A stretch of DNA of 64,000 nt from Nonomuraea indica (GTDB lineage Bacteria > Actinomycetota > Actinomycetes > Streptosporangiales > Streptosporangiaceae), in NCBI RefSeq assembly GCF_002850745.1, contig NZ_KZ559466.1, positions 341,185 to 405,184 on the forward strand. The letters run 5' to 3'. How positions within the stretch are numbered: the stretch's first letter is position 1; the number at the start of each line of letters is the position of its first letter. The notes under the pieces are model-generated. The model saw nothing but the letters and a program-made list of their open reading frames with translations, made no database searches and was not told where the DNA came from. Below, one piece after another: positions 9,411 to 17,200 of this stretch. The translations under genes and the position numbers were made by a program.

Positions 9411-9426
9411 CCGAACACGCGTTCGA
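9411..9426 (-). promoter_or_regulatory. SOS (LexA) box of dinB
   Basis: The palindrome CGAAC-ACGC-GTTCG with GAAC-N4-GTTC core matches the Gram-positive/actinobacterial LexA consensus (TCGAAC-N4-GTTCGA) except for the first base. It lies 15-30 bases before the dinB start and between dinB and the methyltransferase gene upstream, where a dinB promoter must be if dinB is not only read through. Confidence 0.85.
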
Positions 9427-9429
9427 GAG

Positions 9430-10182
9430 TCAGTCGCGGTGGCCGAAGACGTGCAGCTGCGTGGCGAGGTCGCGCAGCACCGGGTGGGTGGCCGCGGCCT
9501 TCTCCAGGGCCACCAGCGCCTCGGCCGCGCCGGGCTCGCCGTCGACCAGCCGGCTGGGCACCAGGTCGGCGAAGACCCGGACGCCGTGGACGGCGCCCAC
9601 CGTCAGGCCGGTGGCCCGCAGCAGCTCGGCGAGGGCCTCGGCGGTGTAGCGGCGCGGGGTGGGGTCGCGGTCGCCCCAGGTGCCCCTGGGGTCCGCGAGG
9701 GCCGCCCTGGCCTCGTCGAAGTGGCCGGCGAGCGCGCGGTGGACGGCGCTGGCGACCGGGTTGGCGGCGAGCACGCTCACCGCGCCGCCGGGGCGCAGCA
9801 GCCCGGCGACGGCGGTCATCGCGCCGGCCGGGTCCTCGACGTACTCCAGCACGCTGTGGCAGAGCACCAGGTCGGCGCACTCGCCGTCGAGCAGCTCGGC
9901 GAGGTCGGCGGCGTCACCCTGCAGCGCGCGGACGCTCACGCCCTTCTCCTTGGCGCGGCGCTCCAGGGCGGCCAGCGAGTCGGGGCTGGGGTCGACCACG
10001 GTGACGGTGTGGCCCCGCTCGGCCAGCGGCACGGCGAACCCTCCGGTGCCGCCGCCCGCATCGACGATGTCGAGCCGGTCACGCCCGACGGCCGCGGCCA
10101 GCTCGGTCAGCTGGGCCAGCAGCACCTCCCAGACGACGGCCGCCCGCACCGCCGGGGTCCTCGTGACGCCTTCAGCACGCAA
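9430..10182 (-). CDS. Class I SAM-dependent methyltransferase
   Basis: About 250 residues if translation begins at the TTG 10180-10182 with GGAGG ten bases upstream; the frame continues to 10374, but that part is low complexity. Motif I is VDAGGGTGGFAVPLA, followed by the acidic VVDPS end of strand 2 and DLVLCHSVLEYVEDP, the pattern of small-molecule type 11 methyltransferases. The substrate cannot be read from the sequence. It lies upstream of dinB on the same strand and is divergent from the MmcQ/YjbR gene; start choice is uncertain. Confidence 0.85.
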   Translation of the reverse strand: MRAEGVTRTPAVRAAVVWEVLLAQLTELAAAVGRDRLDIVDAGGGTGGFAVPLAERGHTVTVVDPSPDSLAALERRAKEKGVSVRALQGDAADLAELLDGECADLVLCHSVLEYVEDPAGAMTAVAGLLRPGGAVSVLAANPVASAVHRALAGHFDEARAALADPRGTWGDRDPTPRRYTAEALAELLRATGLTVGAVHGVRVFADLVPSRLVDGEPGAAEALVALEKAAATHPVLRDLATQLHVFGHRD

Positions 10183-10309
10183 CGTGGGCTCGCCTCCTTC
10201 TCGCTCCTCGAACCCGCCCCAGCCTACGCCGTCGGGGCCTCCCCCACACCGGCCGAGGGGTGTCCGGGCCCCGTTGCCGGGCGGGCCTCCGACGGGCGAG
10301 GATGAGGAG

Positions 10310-10639
10310 GTGATCAGCGAGGACGACGTACGACGTGAGGCGCTGGCGCTGCCGGGCGCCGATGAGCGTCCCATGTACGGGACGCCCGCCTTCTACGTGG
10401 GTGGCCGATGGTTCGCCCGGATCCGGGAGGAGGGCGACGTGCTGGCCGCGCCCTGCCCCAGCGAGGAGCACAAGCGGGAGCTGGTGGCGGCGCAGCCGGA
10501 GACGTTCTTCACCACGCCGCACTACGACGGGCACGCGGTGGTGCTGGTGCGTCTCGGCGCGGTGGACCGCCAGGAGCTGGCCGAACTGCTGGCGGACGCC
10601 TGGCGGCTGCGCGCGCCCAGGAGGCTGCTCAGGCCGTGA
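10310..10639 (+). CDS. MmcQ/YjbR family protein
   Basis: 109 residues from a GTG embedded in a GAGGAGGTG run. The pattern DVRREALALPGADE..YGTPAFYVGGRWFARI is typical of the small MmcQ/YjbR fold (CyaY-like, DNA-binding-like), followed by LAAPCPSEEHK and a PHYDGHAVVLVRL strand. The function of the family is not established. It stands alone, convergent with the unknown membrane protein whose stop is 41 bases away inside a repeat tract. Confidence 0.85.
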   Translation: MISEDDVRREALALPGADERPMYGTPAFYVGGRWFARIREEGDVLAAPCPSEEHKRELVAAQPETFFTTPHYDGHAVVLVRLGAVDRQELAELLADAWRLRAPRRLLRP

Positions 10640-10699
10640 CCGCGGGCCGTGACCGCGGGCCGTCAGCTCAGGCCGTGAGCTCAGGCCGTGACCGCGGGC
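10627..10699. repeat. Short direct-repeat tract spanning the ends of two convergent genes
   Basis: A 21-base element beginning GCTCAGGCCGTGACCG occurs at 10627-10647 and again at 10679-10699, with partial copies (CCGTGACCGCGGGC, GCTCAGGCCGTGA) between. Each full copy carries one of the two stop codons, TGA at 10637-10639 on plus and TGA at 10681-10683 on minus. Confidence 0.8.
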
Positions 10700-11520
10700 G
10701 CGCGCAGGGCGCGTACGACGGCGGCGGGGTCGTCGGCGAAGAAGCGGATCGCGCGCACCTCCGCCCGGCCACCGAGGGGGCGCGTCACGGTGACCGGCTC
10801 CGCCAGCTCGACGACGACGTTGGTCTGCGACGACACCGCGACGACGAGCCGGCCGTCCGCCACGGACACCATGCCGCCCTCGTTGTAGTTGCGCGCCTGC
10901 CGCGCCGAGGAGATCAGCGCGCGGGGCACGCGTACGTCCAGGTACTCGCCGAACCGGACGCGCAGCTCGTCGGCGGAGACCAGGTGCGGCCGCAGGGCGC
11001 AGGACGCGCCGAGCGCGAGGGCGAAGACGATGCCGTACACGTCGAGCACGAGCACCGTGACCCGCACCGCCGCGGGCACGTCCAGCGACGCCAGCAGCAG
11101 GTCGACGGCCGCGGTCTCCACGGCCATGAGGAACACCATGACCAGGAGCATGGGGGCCTGTTCCCTGGCGTACGGGGCCGCGACGGCGCCGGGCGGCACG
11201 GGGGGACGGCGGCGCACCGCGAAGAGCGCGATGGCGGCCAGGCCCTTGACCTCCAGTTCGAGCAGCCGGCGCACCAGGGGCGGCACCAGGTGGTCGACGG
11301 TCGCCGACAGCGCGGCGCGCCGTCCGGCGCCGCCCCGCCGTTCGGCGTGGTACAGGCGGCGGGCGACCAGGAGCTCCAGCGCGAGCACCGCGACGGCCGC
11401 TGCCTCGGCCGCCACCAGCACCGGGGCGGGCAGCGGCACGCCGGCGACGAGCACGACGAGGAGCAGGACTTCGAGGGGTGGCACGACGTAGAGGGCGGCG
11501 CGGGCCGTCCTGAGCAGCAC
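10681..11520 (-). CDS. Hypothetical membrane protein
   Basis: 279 residues from the GTG at 11518-11520, which has AAGGAG nearby; I do not recognise the family. About four hydrophobic segments are visible: two near the N-terminus (residues 8-60), one at about 120-142 and one at about 152-175. A cytoplasmic C-terminal domain of about 90 residues follows, with ISSARQARNYNEGGMVSVADGRLVVAVSS and a beta-rich remainder. A 15-base palindrome at 11566-11580 lies just upstream and may be its operator. Confidence 0.7.
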   Translation of the reverse strand: MLLRTARAALYVVPPLEVLLLVVLVAGVPLPAPVLVAAEAAAVAVLALELLVARRLYHAERRGGAGRRAALSATVDHLVPPLVRRLLELEVKGLAAIALFAVRRRPPVPPGAVAAPYAREQAPMLLVMVFLMAVETAAVDLLLASLDVPAAVRVTVLVLDVYGIVFALALGASCALRPHLVSADELRVRFGEYLDVRVPRALISSARQARNYNEGGMVSVADGRLVVAVSSQTNVVVELAEPVTVTRPLGGRAEVRAIRFFADDPAAVVRALRAPAVTA

Positions 11521-11565
11521 GACATCTCCTTGGGGCCGGGGTGGTGACGGTCCCCATGAGACACG

Positions 11566-11580
11566 TTGACGTCGCGTCAA
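11566..11580. promoter_or_regulatory. Palindrome TTGACG-n3-CGTCAA, possible operator
   Basis: Perfect 6-bp inverted repeat with a 3-base centre, 46-60 bases before the unknown membrane gene at 10681-11520 and 34 bases after the nusB stop. On the minus strand the right arm reads as a -35 element TTGACG. Palindromes of this kind within stretched spacers are typical of MerR-family sites in actinomycetes; no regulator gene is adjacent, so the assignment is tentative. Confidence 0.4.
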
Positions 11581-11613
11581 GGTCAAGCGAACGGCTGCCG
11601 CCGCCCGCTCGCC

Positions 11614-12024
11614 TCAGAGCGTCAGGCTGGGCTTGAGCTGCTTGAACCGGGCCAGCAGCCCGTTGACGAACTGCGGCGACTCGTCCGTGGACAGCTCACC
11701 GGCCAGGTGCACCCACTCGCTGATGACGACGCCCTCGGGAACGTCGGGCATCCACAGCAGCTCGTAGGTGCCGCCGCGCAGGAGGTTGCGGTCGACGGCG
11801 GGCATGCGGTCGAGGGTCCAGCCCTCGGCGTAGGTGGTGATCAGCTCGTCGATGCGGCTCCGGTGCCGGGCGACGCCCTCGACGATGGCCGAGGTGTATT
11901 CGTTGACCGGCGGCTCCTTGCGCTCGACGCGCTCGGCGAGGATCCGCAGGGGATCCTCGCCGCGGAGCTCGGACTCGAAGAGGATGTCGAGCGCGCGCCT
12001 GCGTGCTTTGCCTCGGGCCGACAC
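11614..12024 (-). CDS. nusB: Transcription antitermination factor NusB
   Basis: All-helical NusB of 136 residues, which with NusE (S10) binds boxA RNA in rRNA antitermination. It starts SARGKARRRALDILFESELRG, with the conserved VNEYTSAIVEGV, PAVDRNLLRGGTYELL and a C-terminal SPQFVNGLLARF typical of the family. The GTG start abuts the efp stop (TGAGTG), so it is the last gene of pepQ-efp-nusB, an order common in actinobacteria. Confidence 0.96.
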   Translation of the reverse strand: MSARGKARRRALDILFESELRGEDPLRILAERVERKEPPVNEYTSAIVEGVARHRSRIDELITTYAEGWTLDRMPAVDRNLLRGGTYELLWMPDVPEGVVISEWVHLAGELSTDESPQFVNGLLARFKQLKPSLTL

Positions 12025-12585
12025 TCAGGCCCGGCCGAGGTACTCGCCGCTGCGCGTGTCGACCTTGACCCGCTCACCGGTCGTGATGAACAGCGGCACC
12101 TTGATCTCGGCGCCGGTCTCCAGCGTGGCGGGCTTGGTGCCGCCGGTGGAGCGGTCGCCCTGCAGACCCGGCTCGGTGTTGGCGATGGTCAGCTCGACGG
12201 CGGCGGGCAGGTCGACGTAGAGCGCCGCGCCCTCGTTGAAGGCGACGGTGGCCAGGGTGTTCTCGAGCATGTAGTTGGCGGCGTCGCCCACGGTGCCGGC
12301 GGGCACGTTGACCATGTCGTAGGTCTCGGTGTCCATGAAGACGAAGTCGTCGCCGTCACGGTAGGAATACTGCATCTCGCGCTTGTCGACGTTGGCCACG
12401 TCGACCTTCACGCCGGCGTTGAAGGTCTTGTCGACGACCTTGCCGGACAGCACGTTCTTGAGCTTGGTGCGGACGAACGCGCCGCCCTTGCCCGGCTTGA
12501 CGTGCTGGAACTCCACAACGGCCCACAGCTCACCGCCGTCGAGCCTCAGCACCATGCCGTTCTTGAGGTCGTTGGTCGTCGCCAC
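12025..12585 (-). CDS. efp: Translation elongation factor P
   Basis: EF-P relieves ribosome stalling at polyproline. The 186-residue protein has the three beta-barrel domains; the loop that reaches the peptidyl-transferase centre reads [12 protein letters not shown] with the tip lysine at K33. No modification enzyme gene is seen in the window. It sits between pepQ (26-base gap) and nusB (stop and start adjacent). Confidence 0.97.
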   Translation of the reverse strand: MATTNDLKNGMVLRLDGGELWAVVEFQHVKPGKGGAFVRTKLKNVLSGKVVDKTFNAGVKVDVANVDKREMQYSYRDGDDFVFMDTETYDMVNVPAGTVGDAANYMLENTLATVAFNEGAALYVDLPAAVELTIANTEPGLQGDRSTGGTKPATLETGAEIKVPLFITTGERVKVDTRSGEYLGRA

Positions 12586-12611
12586 TCGTTACTCTCCCGC
12601 GTGCGGCCGCT

Positions 12612-13652
12612 CTAAAGGACGAGCAGCTCCTTGGTCGTCTTCGTGAGGAGTTCCGGCTCGCCCTCACGTGTCACGAGGGTGTCCTCGATGCGAACCCCGC
12701 CCTGCCCGGGTAGATAGACCCCCGGCTCGACGGTGATCGGAACTCGATCCTCTAGTTTACCGGTCCGCGAAGGGCCCAGGAACGGCTCTTCGTGGATCTC
12801 CAGGCCGACGCCGTGTCCGAGGCCGTGCCGGAAGTGGTCGCCGTGCCCGGCCGCCTCGATGACGGAGCGGGCGGCGGCGTCCACGTCCTTGGCCTCGGCC
12901 CCCGGCGCGAGCGCCTCCCGGCCCGCGCGCTGCGCGGCGGCGACGAGGTCGTAGATCTCCCGCTGCCAGGCCGCCGGCTCGCCCAGGCAGACGGTGCGGG
13001 TCATGTCGGAGTGGTAGCCCCGGTGGCGGGCGCCGAAGTCGAGGGTGACCAGGTCGCCGGCGCGCAGCGGCCTGGCGGTGGGGGCGTGGTGCGGGATCGC
13101 GCCGTTCTCCCCCGCGGCCACGATGCTGTCGAAGGCGGGCCCGTCGGCGCCCAGTTCGGCCATGCGGGTCTCGAGGAGGCGGGCGATCTCGCGCTCGGTC
13201 ACGCCGGGCCTGATGCCGCCCGCGTCCACCAGGTCGGCGAAGGCCTGGTCGCCGATCGCGCAGGCCGTGCGCAGGTGCTCCAGCTCCTCGTCGTCCTTGG
13301 TCGCCCGCAGCCGCTCGACCAGCGGCGGCAGCGGCACCAGGCCCTGTCCCAGCCGCTGGAACGTCGCCACGGTCATGTGCGCGGCCTCGATGCCGGCGCC
13401 GGGGACGGCGAGCCGGGCGGCCACGTCGCCCGCCTCCACGGCCTCCACGTCGAGGCCGCGGGTCTTGTCGATGTAGCGGTTGTCCGTGGCCAGCAGCGCC
13501 GACCCGTCGGCCCGTACCAGGACGGCGGCGTTGGAGCTGTCGAGCCCGGTGAGGTAGCGGACGTTGACGCGGGAGGTGACGAGCAGGGCCTCGACCTGGT
13601 GGGCGGCCAGCATCGTCGCGAGCCTGGCCCGCCGCTCGGGGTGGATGGTCAT
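12612..13652 (-). CDS. pepQ: Xaa-Pro dipeptidase/aminopeptidase (M24 family)
   Basis: 346-residue pita-bread metallopeptidase cleaving Xaa-Pro bonds. The five metal ligands are present: D205 (LDFGA), D216 (HSDMTRT), H280 (GHGVGLEIHE), E309 (TVEPG) and E323 (RIEDT); the N-terminal creatinase-like domain occupies about residues 1-115. The ATG at 13650-13652 has no Shine-Dalgarno; a TACATT hexamer ends seven bases before it, which fits a leaderless transcript. It heads the pepQ-efp-nusB operon. PepQ and PepP activities cannot be told apart from the sequence alone. Confidence 0.92.
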   Translation of the reverse strand: MTIHPERRARLATMLAAHQVEALLVTSRVNVRYLTGLDSSNAAVLVRADGSALLATDNRYIDKTRGLDVEAVEAGDVAARLAVPGAGIEAAHMTVATFQRLGQGLVPLPPLVERLRATKDDEELEHLRTACAIGDQAFADLVDAGGIRPGVTEREIARLLETRMAELGADGPAFDSIVAAGENGAIPHHAPTARPLRAGDLVTLDFGARHRGYHSDMTRTVCLGEPAAWQREIYDLVAAAQRAGREALAPGAEAKDVDAAARSVIEAAGHGDHFRHGLGHGVGLEIHEEPFLGPSRTGKLEDRVPITVEPGVYLPGQGGVRIEDTLVTREGEPELLTKTTKELLVL

Positions 13653-13788
13653 GGCGTCAATGTACGCGCGCCGGCCCCGAGGGCGGTCACGTCATGCGCC
13701 CGGCCAGGGCGGGGGCCGCGGTCGCGGCCACGTGGATGCCGAGTGCGTCGGGATTCTCCGCCGCGCCACCTCGCCGCGAAACTGCCTC

Positions 13789-13818
13789 TTGCACACGATA
13801 TGAACGCTCAAATAGTGT
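13789..13818 (+). promoter_or_regulatory. Promoter of the sugar locus with LacI-type operator O1
   Basis: A -35 TTGCAC (13789-13794) and -10 TAGTGT (13813-13818) are separated by 18 bases. The spacer holds TATGAACGCTCAAA (13799-13812), a 12/14 match to the perfect palindrome O2 at 13890-13903. A LacI-family repressor bound between -35 and -10 would block initiation; the locus encodes such a protein at 19719-20747. Confidence 0.65.
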
Positions 13819-13889
13819 TTGCCCCGGTAGATGGCGATCCACCTGCTGCCACCTCCTCCTGCCGAGCCACTTCACCTGTTCGGAGCTGG

Positions 13890-13903
13890 TTTGAACGTTC
13901 AAA
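13890..13903 (+). promoter_or_regulatory. LacI-type operator O2
   Basis: TTTGAACGTTCAAA is a perfect 14-bp palindrome with a central CG, the classical form of LacI/GalR-family sites. It is 91 bp centre to centre from O1, so repression looping is possible. It overlaps the likely TTG start codon of the first structural gene. Confidence 0.75.
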
Positions 13904-14997
13904 GCGCTTATCTGAGCCAGTTCCAGGAACCACCCGGATATCTCGACTTCGCCCGGATCGGGCCACCCTCGCTGGCTGTCACCCGGACCGTTGCCCAGGC
14001 TGCGGAGTCGCTGGCACGTGATCCGTCCGCGGCGCTCACCCGGCTGGAGCTCGAGGCGAGCGGCGCACGCGCCGCTGCGGCCCGCCTGCTGAGCTGCGCC
14101 CCGCACGAGGTGGCCTTCGTCTCCTCCACCAGCCACGCGCTCTTCGCCGCCGCGGCAGGACTGGACGGCGGCGTGGTGCTCGTCCCACGAGGAGAGTTCC
14201 CCGCCAACGTCTACCCATGGCTGCGGTTCCAGGAACGCGGCGGCCTTCGGCCACGCTGGATCGACTCCGTGGCGATCACCCCCGACGTCCTGCGCGAGCA
14301 CCTCGACGGCGATGTCAGGGCACTCGCCCTCAGCGCGGTGGACGCCACGACCGGCCACCGCGCCCCGCTGGGCGAGCTGAAGGAGGTCCTGGGCGAGGAC
14401 CGGCTGCTGGTGGTGGACGGCGTCCAGGGCCTCGGCGCGGTGCCGCTGGAGGTGACGGCAGCGGACGTGCTCGCCTGCGGCGGGCAGAAGTGGCTGCGGG
14501 CGGGCTGGGGCGCGGCGTTGATGCTCATCCGCGACCGAGTGGCCGACCGCCTGATGCCCGGCCTGGGCGGCTGGGCGGGCGTGCAGGATCCGTTCGGAGC
14601 CCGGCATCCCACACCGCCCCTGGCGGGAGCCGTCGCGCACACGGCCACCAACCCCGACCTGACCGCCGTCGCCGCGCTGGGAGCCGCCATCGACCTGGTG
14701 CTCTCCGCCGGAGAAGGCAACATCGCCCGGCAGATCGCTCGAACCCTGGCGAGTCTGCTGGACGCCGCCAGGACCGCAGGCGCCGAAGTCCTGGCCCCCA
14801 CCGAGCCGGCCGGGATCGCGCGCGTACGGCTGCCCGGCCGTGACCCCGCGAGCACCCACGCGGCACTCGGCGCCGCCGGGCTCACCACCACGCTGCGCGG
14901 TGGCTGGATCCGGCTCTCCCCGCACGCCACCACTCCCGTCGACACCGCCGACCGGCTGCGCGCAGCACTCACCCCCCGAAGGGAAACACACACATGA
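13891..14997 (+). CDS. Class V aminotransferase-fold PLP-dependent enzyme
   Basis: Fold-type I PLP enzyme of the class V (cysteine desulfurase/kynureninase-like) group. The PLP lysine is in CGGQKWLRAGWG (K200 counted from the TTG), with the cofactor Asp region VVDGVQGLGAV before it and SSTSHALF as phosphate-binding loop. The TTG at 13891 has CGGAG six bases upstream and gives 368 residues, starting shortly before the conserved PPGYLDFARIGPPS; an ATG at 13831 in frame would add 20 residues but lacks a ribosome site. The stop overlaps the ABC lipoprotein start (ATGA), so the enzyme is part of a sugar-uptake operon, which is unusual. The substrate is unknown. Confidence 0.82.
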   Translation: MNVQSAYLSQFQEPPGYLDFARIGPPSLAVTRTVAQAAESLARDPSAALTRLELEASGARAAAARLLSCAPHEVAFVSSTSHALFAAAAGLDGGVVLVPRGEFPANVYPWLRFQERGGLRPRWIDSVAITPDVLREHLDGDVRALALSAVDATTGHRAPLGELKEVLGEDRLLVVDGVQGLGAVPLEVTAADVLACGGQKWLRAGWGAALMLIRDRVADRLMPGLGGWAGVQDPFGARHPTPPLAGAVAHTATNPDLTAVAALGAAIDLVLSAGEGNIARQIARTLASLLDAARTAGAEVLAPTEPAGIARVRLPGRDPASTHAALGAAGLTTTLRGGWIRLSPHATTPVDTADRLRAALTPRRETHT

Positions 14998-16301
14998 TCA
15001 ACCGTCGTGGAGCCCTGGCGCTCGCCCTCACCGCCACGCTCGCCCTCGCCGCCTGTGGCGGCGAGGCGCCCGAGAAGGGCGGCGGACCCGTCAAGATCAC
15101 CGTCTGGAGCTGGAAGCCCGCCTCCGACGGCTTGGCCGCCGTCGCCAAGGACTTCGAGCGGACCCATCCCGGCATCAAGGTCGACGTCCAGGCGGTCGGC
15201 AACCCGGCCATCTGGGACAAGATCACCATCGCCATGGCCGCAGGCGGCAAAGGTCTGGCCGACGTGCTGCACATCGGCGTCGACTATCTGCCCGGATACA
15301 TGGACAAGTTCCCCGGCGGTCTGGCCGACCTGCGCAAGCTGGGCGGCGACACGTACAAGGACGCCTTCGCCAAGGGCCTGTGGCCCACGGTGACCGGCAA
15401 GGACGGCGGCGTCTACGCGATGCCTTGGGAGGTCAACCCGGTCGGCTTCTTCTACCGCGCGGACCTGTTCGAGAAGGCGGGCATCGATCCGGAGAAGATC
15501 CGGACCTGGGACGACGCCATCGAGGCGGGCAAGACGCTCAAGGAGAAGACCGGGGCCTTCCTCATCGGGCTGAACAAGCCCGCGGCCGGCGGCGCGGACA
15601 TGGACTTCTTCCAGTCACTGCTCCAGCAGCAGGGCGCCTTCTACTTCAACCAGCAGGGCGAGGTCACGCTCTCCTCCCCGCCCGCCGTCCAGGCGATGAC
15701 CCTTGTCAAGAAGATGAACGACGCGGGCATCGTCGCGGACACCTCTGGCGAGAACACCACCAAGCAGCTCATCAGCGGCGGCAAACTGGCCGTGTTGCCC
15801 TGGGCGGCCTGGGCAGTCAGCTACATCCCCGAGATGCGTCCCGAGCAGAAGGGCCTGTGGCGGGTCATGCAGCCCCCCGCGACGACGGCGGGTGGCAAGC
15901 GCACCGCGATCGTCAACTCGACCCATCTGTCGATCTCGGGGACGAGCCCGCACCAGTCGGAGGCCTTCAAGTTCGTCGAGTACGCGCTGACCAAGCCCGA
16001 GGTCGTCACCAAGGCCTTCAAGGAGGGTGGCGTCTTCCCCGCGCTGACCGCGGCCCACTCCGATCCGGCCTTCGCCGCGCCGCAGCCCTACTTCGGCGAC
16101 CAGCCCGCGCTCAAGACCTTCGTGGACGCCCTCGCCGAAGGCGCCGATGCCACCTACTACTCGGGCGACTACGCCAGGGCGCTGAAGATCGCCAGTGACG
16201 CGCAGACGAAGGTTCTGCTCAAGGGCGCCGACCCGGCCGCGGCGCTGACCGAGGCCGCCACGCTGCTGAGCCAGCAGACGAACAGAAGGCTCGCGGGATG
16301 A
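14994..16301 (+). CDS. ABC transporter sugar-binding lipoprotein (family 1)
   Basis: 435-residue extracellular solute-binding protein. A lipoprotein signal with basic start and lipobox LALAAC (C21) anchors it outside the membrane; then ITVWSWKPASDG and the usual two-lobe SBP_bac_1 pattern follow. It should deliver a sugar or glycoside to the two permeases encoded directly after it. Both ends overlap neighbours by ATGA. The ligand is unknown; the linked glycosidases suggest an oligosaccharide or glycoside. Confidence 0.92.
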   Translation: MINRRGALALALTATLALAACGGEAPEKGGGPVKITVWSWKPASDGLAAVAKDFERTHPGIKVDVQAVGNPAIWDKITIAMAAGGKGLADVLHIGVDYLPGYMDKFPGGLADLRKLGGDTYKDAFAKGLWPTVTGKDGGVYAMPWEVNPVGFFYRADLFEKAGIDPEKIRTWDDAIEAGKTLKEKTGAFLIGLNKPAAGGADMDFFQSLLQQQGAFYFNQQGEVTLSSPPAVQAMTLVKKMNDAGIVADTSGENTTKQLISGGKLAVLPWAAWAVSYIPEMRPEQKGLWRVMQPPATTAGGKRTAIVNSTHLSISGTSPHQSEAFKFVEYALTKPEVVTKAFKEGGVFPALTAAHSDPAFAAPQPYFGDQPALKTFVDALAEGADATYYSGDYARALKIASDAQTKVLLKGADPAAALTEAATLLSQQTNRRLAG

Positions 16302-17200
16302 CGCTCACCCTGTCGCGGCCAAGGCGGATGACGGTGCCCAGGCGCTCGTTCGTCACCAAGCGGAACATCCCCTACCTGCTGGTCCTGCCCGCGCTGCTGG
16401 GCTTCCTGGTGTTCAAGGCCTATCCGATCCTGGCCGCCATGTACATCAGCCTGACCACCGGCGCGGGCGGGGCGCGCAGCTTCGTCGGACTGGACAACTA
16501 CGTGCGGCTGGTGAACGACCCGCTGTTCTGGACCTCACTGTGGAACACCGGGCTGATCCTGGTCGTCCAGGTCCCGATCATGTTGCTGTTCGCCCTGCTG
16601 CTGGCGCTCGGGCTCAACTCGCCGCTCGTCCGGCTGCGTGGCCTGTGGCGGCTGGGCGTCTTCATGCCGTCGCTGACCGGTCTGGTCGCCTACGGCGTGA
16701 TGTTCTCGGTGATCCTGCGCAAGGACGCGGGACTGCTCAACTGGCTGCTCAGCCTCTTCGGCGTCGACCCGATCGACTGGCTGGGCAGCCCGTTCTGGGC
16801 CCGCATCGCCATCGTCATCGCGCTCACCTGGCACTACACCGGCTACAACGCGGTGATCTACCTGGCCGGCCTGCAGAGCATCCCCAAGGATCTCTACGAA
16901 GCCGCCATGGTGGACGGAGCCGGCTCCGTTCGCAGGTTCTGGTCGATCACGGTCCCCCAGTTGCGGCCGATCCTGCTGTTGACCGTGGTGCTGTCCACGA
17001 TCGGCACCCTGCAGTTGTTCGACGAGCCGTTCGTGCTGACCGGCGGCGGGCCGGACAACTCGACCCTGACGATCTCGCTGTACCTGTACCAGAACGGCTT
17101 CCGCTACTTCGACTTCGGCTATGCCGCGGCGATCGCCTACGCGCTCACGCTGATCGTGGCCGGATTCGGGATCGCGCAGATGAGGATGCAGAAACGATGA
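16298..17200 (+). CDS. Sugar ABC transporter permease (MalF type)
   Basis: 300 residues with six membrane segments. The cytoplasmic EAA loop is LYEAAMVDGAGSVRRFWSITVPQLRP, which contacts the ATPase. A basic N-terminal tail precedes the first segment at about 28-45. It overlaps the lipoprotein gene upstream and the second permease downstream by ATGA. No ATPase gene is in the locus, so a shared MsiK-type ATPase elsewhere in the genome is the likely energiser, as known for many actinomycete sugar importers. Confidence 0.93.
   Translation: MTLTLSRPRRMTVPRRSFVTKRNIPYLLVLPALLGFLVFKAYPILAAMYISLTTGAGGARSFVGLDNYVRLVNDPLFWTSLWNTGLILVVQVPIMLLFALLLALGLNSPLVRLRGLWRLGVFMPSLTGLVAYGVMFSVILRKDAGLLNWLLSLFGVDPIDWLGSPFWARIAIVIALTWHYTGYNAVIYLAGLQSIPKDLYEAAMVDGAGSVRRFWSITVPQLRPILLLTVVLSTIGTLQLFDEPFVLTGGGPDNSTLTISLYLYQNGFRYFDFGYAAAIAYALTLIVAGFGIAQMRMQKR

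Noticed and set aside
13831..13890. ATG start 20 codons upstream for the class V PLP enzyme
   Set aside because: It has no ribosome site, and the added residues are outside the conserved family start; kept as an alternative only.
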